The notes: generated from the sequence alone by a model not told the origin. Positions 47,035 to 57,530 are shown, counted from the first letter of the stretch. The stretch: 64,000 bases of DNA from Margaritifera margaritifera (GCA_029931535.1 JAQPZY010001372.1:1833501-1897500); one strand, 5' to 3'. Translations and numbers: made by a program.

Positions 47035-47785
47035 TTATAGGAACCGATAATTACGTCAAAGGGACATACAAAACATATTATTACTGAAATAGGAATGTAA
47101 ATGCAACCTAATAGAACTTTCATACAAATAGAATTGTTATTGCAGGAAAAAAACATATTAAAAAATTTAAAAAATGGGCAAAAACGAATTTGGACAGTTA
47201 TTTTTAGGGTACAGATCCATCGCTTAATCGCTTGACACCTAAGTTCATGAATGTAAGCATAATCAATTCAGTAATAAAGAAAAAAAAAATATATGAGAGG
47301 AGGTAAGTTTTCCATTTCCTTATTTAAGTTGCACTAAAAAAAAGCTTTCAAAATTTTCATCCATTAAAAGTTTCTTTTTTTAGTTCATTGTCCTTTTTGG
47401 TCATTTTTTCTCATTTTCGTTCATTTTTGGAATGAAGGCAAGGCGAATCAAATATGGCAACTGTAGTTACTACTTAATAATATTAGACAAGGTGTTTAAT
47501 AATGATAATTATAACTAATGCAAACGAAGTAAACAAGGTGCTTTATTTACAAAAACATTTTTTTTATGCCCTTAACTGAAACAGAGTGGATGAACTGACT
47601 GGGTATGTTAAAAAGATTGCGAACTACATGCTAATTGTTGCCCTTTCAACGTGCTGATGTTTGCAAGCGGCATTTAACTTTTCGGTGATTTTCGGAAAGG
47701 GGCCCACTCAGTATTGCTGTACCAGCATCATTCGGGTACTTGTACACATAAACGTAGTGGTACTAGGGCTCTCTCATGTTGAGCC
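47035..47785. other. Single-copy part of duplication A copy 2
   Basis: Collinear with 15135-16370. It includes one unit each of what are the 60-bp (47085-47145) and 63-bp (47714-47782) arrays in copy 1. Confidence 0.65.
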
Positions 47786-47789
47786 TGAG

Positions 47790-48025
47790 GAACAAAGGAA
47801 AGTTTCAAGGTGTGCTGGTTACAGGACTTGAAATGGGCCGGAGAACAGACACAGAGATCGTACCGAATGTAGTTGGAGCACTAGGAGTAATAGCACATAA
47901 ATCCAGAGCAGCGTGAGAAAACTTGAAATAATACTGAAGCGGGATTCTCAAAGACGGCCAACATCCTACCGCAAAGTCAGTAAGATCGAAAGTCACAAGA
48001 AGCTGACGGACCTCAAATAAGAAAT
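47790..48025 (+). pseudogene. Decayed LINE ORF2 C-terminal tail
   Basis: Aligned with 16973-17197: 'gacacagagatcgtaccgaa', 'ggagcactaggagtaatagc' and 'aagctgacggacctcaaata' recur. It carries more indels and stops than copy 1. Confidence 0.55.
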
Positions 48026-48106
48026 TCTGTCTCTCTGTGTGTCTGTGTACGTGTCTGTGTGTGGAATCAAAGGGCTCTGAATAGAATCAGGAATAATAAT
48101 AATAAC

Positions 48107-48112
48107 AACAAC

Positions 48113-48153
<41 letters not shown>

Positions 48154-48162
48154 TAATATGAT
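48107..48162. repeat. (AAT)n microsatellite
   Basis: Imperfect aat/aac triplets before family B. Confidence 0.93.
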
Positions 48163-48610
48163 AGCTTTTCTTGTTATTATTAAAAATATAAATAATGAAG
48201 AGAATGTTGATAATGATAACGATGATGATGATTGTTTTTGGTGTTTGCAAATGGAAGAACTTTACTTACGTCAGCGGAAATACATGTAGAAGGTAAAGAG
48301 CACGAGATTAATCAGGTACATTCAACAATATGAGTAGCAACGACCTACCATTGCTTGTGCGTACAATATAAATTCAACGACAACCTTGACTCGAGTCTAT
48401 ATGATGCTATACAAATGTGTGGAAGCTTGTACTGTATTATGAGGTGCATGGTTGTTTACACGTCAACCTATTTTGTACTTGGAAATATGCTGTTATGGTC
48501 TACTCAAATTAAAATTAGGCAACTTGCAACGGAATAAGATTTAAAGCGGAAAATGATGCATCAGTGAGCTAATATATCAATCGAACAAGTGCACACGCAC
48601 TTAAATATCG
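48163..48610. repeat. Dispersed repeat family B, copy 4
   Basis: Matches 17640-17900 first. Then 'ctactcaaattaaaattagg' and 'gaacaagtgcacacgcactt' match the continuation seen at 63125-63235 and 19480-19575, so this copy bridges the two halves of the repeat. Confidence 0.7.
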
Positions 48611-48614
48611 ATCG

Positions 48615-48617
<3 letters not shown>

Positions 48618-48690
<73 letters not shown>
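48618..48690. repeat. (AT)n(GA)n microsatellite
   Basis: ta dinucleotides to 48660, then ga dinucleotides to 48690. Confidence 0.96.
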
Positions 48691-48692
<2 letters not shown>

Positions 48693-49330
48693 TTGCTCTT
48701 GGGTACATCGTCGGCTGTAAGGTGTCAATTGTGGATAACAGCTTAATTTCTCTTGAATGTTTTAGGCAAAAAAGACAAGTTTTAATGTCAAAATATTTGT
48801 TACTTCTTTAAATGAACTAAAAGAACTTTCTTTCTGTTGAATGAGAAATTTATGACGATGAAAGTACTTCATATCGGTCCTCTTATTATTAAAGTAATTG
48901 AAAACAAAATTTTGGGAATACAATATCAGTGCAGGCCATTCCAAATAGAATATATATTTAGATTATATTTTAAATTAAAACACTACATAGTTTATATATT
49001 CCATAATTACTTAAGTTATACATGTTATAATTATTCGTCCAGTACCTAGCTTTTGCAATTGTAAATACTAACTCAAGCTATATATAACGTAGCGTACTAT
49101 AAATGTGTTTGGATTTGTTTTGTTGCTTTGAAGTTAGTTTGTGTTGCCAATAATTCGTAAACATTATAACCAATAGTTTAATCGTTGGTAAATAAAGTCC
49201 TTGACAAAATCTGCATTTTGAATTGACTCCCTGCGTATCATTTATAAGCTAAGTTGTCTGGGTAGCAAAGCCAACTTGATCTTGTATCGTAGATTACGAA
49301 ACAAGGCTTGATAAAATGACTTTATTAGTT
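48691..49330. other. No gene recognised
   Basis: AT-rich unique DNA without supported features. Confidence 0.5.
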
Positions 49331-49339
49331 GATTTTGTC

Positions 49340-50395
49340 TCATCATTTCATGATGGGAAAGTCGACAGCTGGTATACAAAGACAGTTCAGACAGAAAAAA
49401 AAAACGCAAGAAGTAGACAGATATTTGCAGAAGGAGAGAGGAAAATTAAATCGGTATCATGTACTAATTTCTAAGAGATCACAAGGAGATAATAGGGGAG
49501 AAAAAATTCAGGAGATGGACAGAGGAACATAGAAAAAGGTTGAAACAAGAAAACCTGGCACTAGAAGATGAATGCCGGTACAAGCAAGAGTGAATATTAA
49601 ATTAAGGGCCACTGACACAAAAATATCATCATCCTCAGACCCTCCACTTGATTGTCAAATTTGACGCAATAAAGTCAAGGAAGAGGTGTAGAAAGATAAT
49701 AAAAGACGTGCAATGGCAACGTCACACCATAAATAGAGGCGCTTGAACTAAAGAATGAAAATTGAAACAGAAATTACAAGAGAATCTCCAACATGATATG
49801 AACGCTTGGTCATGAAAATTAGCACAAGAAATGGGCGATATGTTCAAGAAATCTTAAGAAACTTTGACAACAAGGAAACGTATGGCAAAGGAATTGCGTC
49901 GAGAGCGCATAAGTCCAAGAAAAGTATAAAATCTATTCGAGGAAAGTTTCTTTGGGTTAATCTTTACTCGTGAAATCAAAATAGCCAGAAAATCGAATGT
50001 CCAGAAAGGAAAACAAATTGTATCTTGGGTTATATGACAAAAATTCTCCGAAAATAGCGACGATAAAACACGTTCGGAAATTCGACCGGTTTCAGCAGAG
50101 AATCAGTGAGTACTGAGACAAAGAATGCGGAAATATTCCAAACTTAGCCAGACAAGAGAAAGCGAAAGAAAAAAAAACTGCAAGAACAAGCTGCATCATT
50201 CCTAAAAAGAGATCACAATAGCTGACTGTTACCAGGCAAGAATGACACCAAAACATCTAGCAAAGAAAAGAGACAAATAAGAATTCTAAATTATAGTTTA
50301 TCATTTACATTTGAAATTTCGCGCCGAGAGATCGACCGTAAAAATGTCATTAGCAAGACATCTTTATTCCACATTAAGAGGATATTTGTTTTATC
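49340..50395 (+). pseudogene. Decayed Lys/Arg-rich coding region of a dispersed, unnamed gene family
   Basis: On the + strand a series of very basic peptides in shifting frames spans 1 kb. They are 'EVDRYLQKERGKLNR' (49409-49460), 'FRRWTEEHRKRLKQENLALE' (49508-49570), 'KISTRNGRYVQEILRNFDNK' (about 49815-49875), 'ASRAHKSKKSIKSIRGKF' (49897-49950) and 'LLPGKNDTKTSSKEKRQIRI' (50229-50285). The order resembles the N-terminal half of a basic gene family that recurs in multiple copies in many invertebrate genomes and is probably transposon-borne. I know no accepted name, and a true element boundary is not visible. Stops every 20-60 codons make it a relic. Confidence 0.4.
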
Positions 50396-50421
50396 CTTTT
50401 TAATTATTGTCCTATAAATAA

Positions 50422-51143
50422 AATGTATTTGTTTAGATAATCTACGTTGCCATACTTTGTAAGCTACGGTACAACAGTAAATGATGTATTTGTTTAGATA
50501 ATCTACGTTGCCATACTTTGTAAGCTACGCTACAACAGTCAATGATGTATTTGTTTAGATAATCTACGTTACCATACTTTGTAAGCTACGCTACAACAGT
50601 AAATGATGTATTTGTTTAGATAATCTACGTTACCATACTTTGTAAGCTACGGTGGAACAGTAAATGATGTATTTGTTTAGATAACCTACGTTACCATACT
50701 TTGCAAGCTACGGTGGAACAGTAAATGATGTATTTGTTTAGATAATCTACGTTACCATACTTTGTAAGCTACGGTGGAACAGTAAATGATGTATTTGTTT
50801 AGATAACCTACGTTACCATACTTTGTAAGCTACGCTACAACAGTCAATGATGTATTTGTTTAGATAATCTACGTTACCATACTTTGTAAGCTACGGTGGA
50901 ACAGTAAATGATGTATTTGTTTAGATAACCTACGTTACCATACTTTGCAAGCTACGGTGGAACAGTAAATGATGTATTTGTTTAGATAATCTACGTTACC
51001 ATACTTTGTAAGCTACGGTGGAACAGTAAATGATGTATTTGTTTAGATAACCTACGTTACCATACTTTGCAAGCTACGGTGGAACAGTAAATGATGTATT
51101 TGTTTAGATAACCTACGTTACCATACTTTGCAAGCTACGTTAC
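50422..51143. repeat. 61-bp minisatellite, about 12 copies
   Basis: The unit is 'gatgtatttgtttagataat' plus 'ctacgttaccatactttgta' plus 'agctacggtggaacagtaaat'. Variants (aatcta/aaccta, gtaag/gcaag, ggtgga/gctaca) recur in a patterned way, suggesting multi-unit duplication. Confidence 0.96.
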
Positions 51144-51645
51144 AATTCTTTCAAAGAGTTTTGTACGTTTATGTTAAAATTATACTGCCTAATTTCCTTG
51201 TAGAACGTCATGTGATATTTCACATGTTAGAACAGTGAAAATAACAAGCTCATATCATGCTTGCGGATACCTCAATAGTTAAAGATATCACATCGTACTT
51301 TTCATAGAAAAATATTTTATACCAGTTTTTGAATGAAAATAAATACCGTTGACAATACATAGTATATTCCAAATATAGTAATAGATGTGAAAAAAGGTTG
51401 TGTAAACTGTAAAGTTGTGAACCGCTTGAATCCATTTAACCCTGTCCAAAATTTGAAATATGATGAGGAAAAAGGATGTTATTATGATAACGTAGATTGC
51501 AGGAGCAATTTTGGCACCTTATATTGAGTTTTTCATAACTTCTTTAACAGTTCAGTCTAAATACTCAAATGTCAGAGTTATTTGATGCTGGTGTCTATTG
51601 TTCAATAAACGAATTCATTTTATTGTAGTACGAAGTTTATCTTGT
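51144..51645. other. No gene recognised
   Basis: AT-rich unique sequence. Confidence 0.5.
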
Positions 51646-51649
51646 GTCC

Positions 51650-52000
51650 TTTTACTATGGTGATTTTGGCACATTTCGTGAGAAACAGTGCATTGTGTGT
51701 ATGAAGTTTTGTCCAAAGAAAATGTAAAAAGTCATTTTAATTTAAACTGTCGTATATTTTAGCCCTCTCCCAGAAATCCAAGGAGTAAGAGCCCATAATA
51801 ATAGCGGTACTTCAAATGGTAAACATAAAGGCATGTAAATACAAAGCTTTATAAAATTCTCTCCAGAAGTTTAGGAGGAAATAGAGTAAGAAATTGATTA
51901 TTTTACAATTAAGACATTTGTTTTTTTTTGTAAATTCCATGTACTTAGATGAAATTAGTACACTAACATGTTTGACACATATTCGTAAAAATATCTATAC
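51650..52000. repeat. Dispersed repeat family C, copy 2
   Basis: 'tatgaagttttgtccaaa', 'cccagaaatccaaggagtaa' and 'gaagtttaggaggaaatag' line up with 18275-18560. Confidence 0.7.
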
Positions 52001-52416
52001 GTCTATTAGACTGTTACATGGAACACAGCCGTTTTTCTCTTTTCTTATTAAATAGCTATCTGCGCTAATCACAGAAACAAGAACTGAGTATGTATATATT
52101 TATGTATGTTATTGATCTATGCACTTTAAGGCAGTAGACAAATATTGATTTTGTTATGATTTCTTTATAATAGGGGAGACAGCTTTTAATAATCATTCAG
52201 GTTTCTACTGAATCCCCAGATACTGCAATGTTTTGAATTTTTGGAAAAGATGTTATTAGTATTTCAAAGAAAAAAATATCGTTTATACTAAGAAATTTTA
52301 AAGGACGTCGAATATTTGAGACAATTAATAATTATTCCATAGAGCTATTATTCTGACGAACAGTTAAGTAAAACAAATACAAAACCCTGAAGGAACAAAA
52401 TCATTCTACAACCATA

Positions 52417-52420
<4 letters not shown>
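52001..52420. other. No gene recognised
   Basis: AT-rich unique sequence between family C and the (ca)n run. Confidence 0.5.
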
Positions 52421-52494
<74 letters not shown>

Positions 52495-52511
52495 GCACAC
52501 ACACACACACA
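52421..52511. repeat. (CA)n microsatellite
   Basis: About 44 ca dinucleotides with a short 'atatg' interruption. Confidence 0.97.
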
Positions 52512-52529
52512 TTGTTGACTGGTGTACCA

Positions 52530-52695
52530 TTGTCAGAGCGCTGAAGTAGATGTAAAATAGATGTATTGACTCAGATGACATGCGTAAGGCCCATGCCATC
52601 ACCCGATAATAAAGGGTTGCACCCAACCCCCATGGGGGCTGTATCACCAAAACTATTAGGGTACCTTTAAAGTGCTGTCTTGCTACCGGAATGTC
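52530..52695 (-). repeat. Inverted dispersed repeat, left arm (pairs with 62605-62775)
   Basis: The reverse complement of this stretch aligns with 62605-62775. Shared pieces are 'agcaagacagcactttaaag' plus 'gtaccct', 'cagcccc', and 'attttacatctact'. Identity is roughly 75% by eye. The two arms bracket the 53.2-60.5 kb Polinton remnant. Confidence 0.72.
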
Positions 52696-52844
52696 GACAA
52701 CTAATTATTTTTATCAATTAAAGAAAAGTATACTCAAGAATATAAACATGGTACAAGGGGTTTATTAATGCTCATGGCTGTCGATTGGGAAGTGGGATCA
52801 GTACGGCAGGAGCTGCATGGTGATGTTTTTTTTTTAAAATTCGC

Positions 52845-53024
52845 ATGCAGAGGTTACGTAATGGTAGCAGAACATACGCCTGCACTAAATGTATGGTAGG
52901 AACAAAAGTAAAATGTTCTCTTTGCTACAAGTTAGGAGCTCCGGTGCTGAAGGCACGGAGAAAGAGAGAGGCATCATTTGAGTATGAATGTAAGCGTTTT
53001 GCAAAGATAAAATATTTTAATTAG
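52845..53024 (+). CDS. Small Cys-rich basic open frame (59 aa), unknown
   Basis: atg at 52845, tag at 53022-53024. The peptide has 'YACTKCMVGTKVKCSLCYK', a C-x2-C...C-x2-C pattern like a zinc ribbon, in a Lys/Arg-rich context. It lies just outside the recognised Polinton block. It could be an element gene, a fragment, or chance. Confidence 0.3.
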   Translation: MQRLRNGSRTYACTKCMVGTKVKCSLCYKLGAPVLKARRKREASFEYECKRFAKIKYFN

Positions 53025-53241
53025 ATGAACGTACGCACGACCATTTAGGCCGCTATGCACATATTTTTTTTAGAACAAATTAGAGATACATACATATAGC
53101 TATAATGATTGATATGCATAAATGAATTAATTTTCATTTTGAGAAAAGTTGTGTGGTTAAATATAATGCAGATGGAAAGTACAGTATGGAAGCTTACTAG
53201 TTGATTACAAACAGGGGAGATTAGACCCATGACTTATTCCA

Positions 53242-53700
53242 ATGGACTTGCAGCTCATCGTGCGCCGGCATCAGCAGCGAGACCAGTTCTGGCACGACTC
53301 CAAGTGCGGAAGCGTCCAATTCCAGCACCACGTGACAAACGCGTTTTTAAAACCGGCGCCTGCGCAAGAGCTTATGACGCAGACAGAACGGCCACATATA
53401 GAACTAACTGATGAAGCAAGAAACAGTATTCTCGAGGAGTATTCATTTATCCTGCCTGAAAGACCACATAGGCCTATTCCAACACCACGCCGAATCAGAA
53501 GGAGACTGCCCGATTCTGTAGAGCGGCAGAGAAGAGTCAACGCGGTCGTGAAAGACTATCGCGCATAGATTTGCAAGGCCGAATACATTTCACGGACGGT
53601 TGTAAAAGCCGACCTCCAGTAATGCTTTTACCTGGAGTACCTCCAGGAAAGAAAAGAGTTTCGCCACACCATGACCGCCACCCGCAACGACCGCCACAAA
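53242..53700 (+). pseudogene. Polinton Pro/Arg-rich N-terminal fragment
   Basis: Frame 53229 has 'RKRPIPAPRDKR' (near 53308-53345). A second frame has 'PERPHRPIPTPRRIRRRLPD' (53453-53513) and ends at 53568. Repeated 'RPIP[AT]PR' boxes are typical of the region preceding the large polymerase-type ORF in Polinton relatives of marine invertebrates. The two boxes are in different frames, so at least one frameshift separates them. A later frame (53568-53720) stays open but is unassigned. Confidence 0.4.
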
Positions 53701-53850
53701 ATGGGGGTCTACTGCTTTGACAAGACAAACCCTACCAGCTCGACATAAAAATATTGATAACTCCTTACGGCATCACAACTCGGGCATATTGTCACTACCT
53801 CAATGAGTTCGTCGAGCGGTGTAATGGGTGAGGACACAGGATGGTAGTAG

Positions 53851-54660
53851 TTAAGATTCTTCAGGCACAATATGTAATTCCTCGCGAACGAAGCTTCTGC
53901 GCGGAGCGTCACTGCCAGAAAGATGGTATATAGATGGCTGGCCTGGGATGTCAAACCTATCAGCCAGGGTGAAAACCGTGAGCAACCACACAGCGTTGGC
54001 CGCCTTCCACCCACCCCCCCCCCCGGTGCATATTGGTACCACACAGTGGTATTTGAGGCCAGGCGCTGCTCACACGGCGCTTGCTGTACGGTTACAGACG
54101 TAGCCCGCACATACGTAGCACGAATGGCATCAACAGGTCTCTTGCCTGTGAACCGCGTTACCTCGCTGTTTATGGCCACCACATCGTCAGGCATTCGAGG
54201 AACCCACTCAGTGCTGCGCTTTGCAGACGCGCTGTCAGCTGAAAAAAACACGGTTGACACCGGCCTCGCTCTGCCTTACCTGCACGGTGTGCTTATCCAA
54301 GAGTTGAGAGATAGCGCCCATAAACGCCCGGCCGGGGTCTATTTGCAGCAGCTTGAGCTACTTTAGCGGGCGCCGTTTGTAGATACGTGAGAAAGCGACG
54401 GCGACACTGGAAGCGTACTTAATGGTCAAGGGCTTAGCCTTATTGTAACAACTGGAGACATCATCCACGGTCAACGCATACTTATACTGTGCTTGCAGCG
54501 GCCCACGCTTATCATGCGGCAGAAACAAGAGATCGAGCTACACCCTGCAACATCTTGTGAGACATTAGCGGCTTCTGACACCTTTTTAATAGCTGTCACG
54601 CTCTTCCAATAACCTCGTGGGGAGTAGTATATTGCGGCAAACTTAATATTCATTGTGCAC
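53851..54660 (-). pseudogene. Polinton retroviral-like (c-type) integrase
   Basis: Read on the - strand: 'IYYSPRGYWKSVTAIKKVSE' (about 54640-54580) is the typical N-terminus. After a frameshift, 'LDLLFLPHDKRG' (54539-54500) carries the first catalytic Asp. 'YALTVDD' follows, then 'LLQIDPGRAFMGAISQLL' (54354-54300) with the second Asp. The C-terminal part has 'TGKRPVDAIRATYV' (about 54145-54105) and 'RFDIPGQPSIYHL' (about 53955-53917) ending 'HIVPEES' at 53854. The block that should hold the catalytic Glu between about 54250 and 54225 is missing; the sequence jumps through a run of T. At least three frameshifts and one stop. It would integrate element DNA in an intact copy. Confidence 0.78.
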
Positions 54661-54889
54661 TTATGTAACAAACGAGAACCAGTTTAAAAGACAGCACAAT
54701 CAGAACTAGCTTCGGGATGGAATCGTCGGACTGGGGCAGCGGCAATTGCCCGTCCGTCACTTTTTGACCCCAGCACAATCGACCTTTAATAGCATGAAAA
54801 TCATTGAGATTTTAGCAACAATAAAGACAAAAAAATAATAAAAAATAAAACGCGACACCAATAGGCTTTGCCTTCTGATCGCATCCGGG
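54661..54889. other. Intergenic stretch between divergent integrase and ATPase
   Basis: Integrase (-) and ATPase (+) point away from each other, so promoters are expected here in an intact element. The stretch is AT-rich at 54800-54850; no specific motif is claimed. Confidence 0.35.
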
Positions 54890-55577
54890 CTCAGCTTGTT
54901 TGCTGCTTGTTTGCCCCACTGGCTGTGGAAAACCACAGCTGCTGTTAAACCAATTGACGCGCTGGATGAAATGGGACAATCTCTACATCGTTTCGCCAAG
55001 CGCTGACGACCAGAGATACTATGACGGCCTGCGGCAAATGAGCGGCACAGCCGTTATTGAAAAAATTTAAACTGTGGAAAAAGCAGCTCAAAGTTCGAAC
55101 GCAAGCGCGGCTGGAACATAATGCACGCTGAGCGACGAAACACTTGCCGCCATTGAGGATCCTGTGGCTTTTATCTCCAACGTCGAAGAGATCAAAAGGC
55201 CCGGATGAGCTAGACCGTCACAAAGACAACGTCATCGTTTATGACGACGTAATGCTCGAGGGCGAAAGAATGGTACACGTCTCTTTAGTTGTAGGCGACA
55301 CAAGAACGCCAATGTGCTATACTGGGCTCAACGCTACGCCCATATACCAAAGGTGATCTGCGACAATTTCAATATGGTCTTTCTATTTTGCAGAGCCGAC
55401 GTCTATGAGCTGCGAAACGTCCACGCCACATGGTGTGCTGCCGACATGGACTGGCACAAGTTTCGTCCTTTCTTTGATGAGGCAGCATCTATACACTACA
55501 GTTTGGTCACCATAGACCTTACCAGCACAGACCCAGTTCAATTTCGGGCTGCTCTTGATAACGTTTGGGTCAATTAG
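54890..55577 (+). pseudogene. Polinton A32-like genome-packaging ATPase
   Basis: In order on +: a degenerate Walker A, 'LLLVCPTGCGKPQLLLNQL' (54900-54956; first Gly is Cys, final Ser/Thr is Pro), then 'NLYIVSPSADDQRYYDGLRQ' (54978-55040), Walker B 'NVIVYDDVML' (55228-55257), and in the next frame 'WAQRYAHIPKVICDNFNMVF' (55325-55384) and 'HYSLVTIDLTS' near the C-terminus, ending at 55577. The FtsK/HerA-type ATPase pumps DNA into capsids in intact elements. It is broken by frameshifts near 55070, 55200 and 55310, and the altered P-loop would itself abolish ATP binding. Confidence 0.75.
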
Positions 55578-55634
55578 TCTTGCAGAGACTTTTGAAAATA
55601 GTTGTAGAAGACTAGCAAAGACTTTTGAAAACTA

Positions 55635-55952
55635 TTGCCGAAAACGTTCGAAAATTATTGCCGAAGACTAGCAAAAACAAGCGCGCAAGACAAGATGCGT
55701 ATAATGGTGGAGTATATAGCCGGCCGCAACGAGCTACGCTACATCCTAAACGCCCGTCAGCTCGCACAGGAGAATATCACATACGAGTTTGAAAAGAGCT
55801 TTACGCCACTCGTAAAGCGAGCCAAGGCCACTGCTGAAGCCATTGCCCGCGCTGCAAAGGCCGCAGAGAAGATTCGTGAGGAGGTTAAAGGCGTAAACCA
55901 GGCTGTCGAAAAGAAGGAAACGGAACAGACGCTGAGCAAGCGCTGGAAATGA
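55635..55952 (+). pseudogene. Ala-rich coiled-coil Polinton protein, 105 codons
   Basis: Open from 55635 to the tga at 55950. The N-terminal part repeats 'KTFENYCRR'-like words shared with 55590-55660, a short local duplication. The middle has 'VEYIAGRNELRYILNARQLA', the C-terminal half is a charged helix rich in Ala, Lys and Glu ('KRAKATAEAIARAAKAAEKI'), probably a coiled coil. Its place just after the ATPase suggests a small virion or scaffold protein. Function unknown. Confidence 0.45.
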
Positions 55953-56039
55953 TGCGTACCTCACAGCCGATCTACCCGAGCCGGATTTAAAATCCAGATG
56001 ATTTACCGAGGAGGGCTTGCAGTATATTAATAGTAAGGG

Positions 56040-56480
56040 CCCATAGCGGCGGCGGCCGAGATGCCAAAAATATACTTGTAAAATATATTATAGGAAAAAT
56101 TCCGCGTAGTTACAAAGAAACACCAGATACAATAATACAAAGGTGGGTGTACCGACAGACGTATGGGTAAAAGCAGGCGAAGGGCCCTGAGTTTGATCTG
56201 TGTATGGAAAAGCGCGACTACTAGGCCCACATATTTGCGTCAGTTGCCGTATGCCGGAAAGCGTTGAGACCCTCTCTAAGGAGGACGAAGGTCTACCAGA
56301 CGTGGGCACATAGAAGAAGCGAAAGCAGCGCAGGGGTAGAAATGGCGGTAAAATCATGAGGGTAACCAGCTCAAGAGCGAGTGCTCAAATAAGCCATTTG
56401 TCAGCGTCCTTTAAAGGACGACGCGATGGACACATCTGTATGTAAAACGTTGATAGCTCAGATGTATGACGCGTTTTATG
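56040..56480. other. Polinton spacer with no assigned gene
   Basis: Frames on both strands are short and unrecognised. It may be a decayed gene. Confidence 0.35.
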
Positions 56481-56508
56481 TCTCATAGTGTTTTCTTTTG
56501 AGCGATGA

Positions 56509-57111
56509 ATGGACACCCTCGAAATTGCGAAAATACTTGCAAAGATAGGCGATAACGTTTCATTCCGCCAGCGGGTCATTCAAGAGCATACCCACCCCGA
56601 ACAACGCAGATGGTGTCAGCGAGTTAAAAAAAAAATCCGGTGTCAATTGAGGCTGCAAAGGGGCTCAGCCTCGAGATTGCTCTGGCGTCTCATCGAGTCT
56701 ACTACAGTTGGCCCAACATCCGTTCCCAGCCTTTTGGCTGCCTTCTGGTCAACAATGCCTTTGTTTTCTCCTCCGACGAGGGCGAAACATGGAAGACAGT
56801 AAACATACCAACGGGCGCCTACGAAATAATAGCCATTAACAAGGACGGCCAGAGGAACATTACAACCCTGAAAGGTGATGAGACAAAAATGAGCAATATT
56901 CGTTGCCTTTCAGGACGTGACACGGCAGCACAACCAAGACAAAAACCCAATGGTATTTGACAAGCTTGGCGTCACCGAGGTGAACCTGCGTCTCAACGGT
57001 CACCAACAGTCAGCCGATGAAATCCCTCTAGATAATGCGAATGAAGGCCATGAACGCAATCATAGAGGCGTAAACGCCAACCAATTAAACCGTGTGCAAG
57101 CGCAAACATAG
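56509..57111 (+). pseudogene. Polinton capsid-region fragments (penton/minor-capsid-like)
   Basis: Three + frames overlap. The first starts 'MDTLEIAKILAKIGDN' at 56509 and breaks at a poly-A near 56625. The second (56640-56960) has 'LEIALASHRVYYSWPNI' and 'VNIPTGAYEIIAINKDGQ', resembling the conserved N-terminal block of the presumed penton/minor capsid protein of Polinton relatives. The third (56917-57111) has 'DKLGVTEVNLRLNGHQ', a jelly-roll-like wording. They were probably one or two structural genes; family assignment is from wording only. Confidence 0.4.
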
Positions 57112-57122
57112 CACGCTGCAGT

Positions 57123-57530
57123 ATGCGACCATATGAAAACTACCTGGTGTCCCTCTCCAAAGGGCAGCTCGAAAAAGTTGCTGCCGTTGTGAAGGTCGAT
57201 AAAGGGGCCTCCCTACGGCTTGGCGCTGAAGACCTTTCCGAGCGCGCCCCCATCATGCTAACAGCCACCCAAGCCAAGCACCTCAAAGCCGCCCGTAAGG
57301 CAAAACGAGGCGTCGACCTAGAACTTTCAGCCTCAACCATAAAAACAATGTGCCACAACGCTGGAATTCTACCTTTGCTCGACTTTGCTATTCCAGAGCT
57401 GGTAGCCGCCGTCAAGGCAGCAGCGCTTGGTGCGGTTGGCATAGCTGGTGGCCTCGCCCTCAAAGGAATCCTTGACGCCACTAAGCGCAGTAGTGTTCTG
57501 AGCCAGCGTGCCGTCAAGAATAAGAAATAG
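57123..57530 (+). CDS. pX-like Polinton protein, 135 aa, intact frame
   Basis: The single best-preserved gene of the element, open from atg 57123 to tag 57528. The N-terminal half is a tandem module: 'SLSKGQLEKVAAVVKVDKGA' then 'LRLGAEDLS', echoed by 'MLTATQAKHLKAARKAKRGV' then 'LELSAST'. A hydrophobic Ala/Gly stretch follows ('LVAAVKAAALGAVGIAGGLA', about residues 97-116), with a basic tail 'TKRSSVLSQRAVKNKK'. A short LS..Q/T..K repeat plus a Gly/Ala membrane-active segment matches the 'pX/mu-like' core proteins described for adintoviruses; DNA binding or membrane lysis are suggested roles, not shown here. Confidence 0.55.
   Translation: MRPYENYLVSLSKGQLEKVAAVVKVDKGASLRLGAEDLSERAPIMLTATQAKHLKAARKAKRGVDLELSASTIKTMCHNAGILPLLDFAIPELVAAVKAAALGAVGIAGGLALKGILDATKRSSVLSQRAVKNKK

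Larger units (their letters stand above)
44967..48480. repeat. Segmental duplication A, copy 2 (paralogous to 11725-17900)
   Basis: Collinear with copy 1 over its whole length but more compact: the 32-, 27-, 60- and 63-bp arrays of copy 1 are each one unit here and the 1-kb copy-1 block is absent. Conversely, a 42-bp array at 46690-47034 exists only here. No intact gene. Confidence 0.88.
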
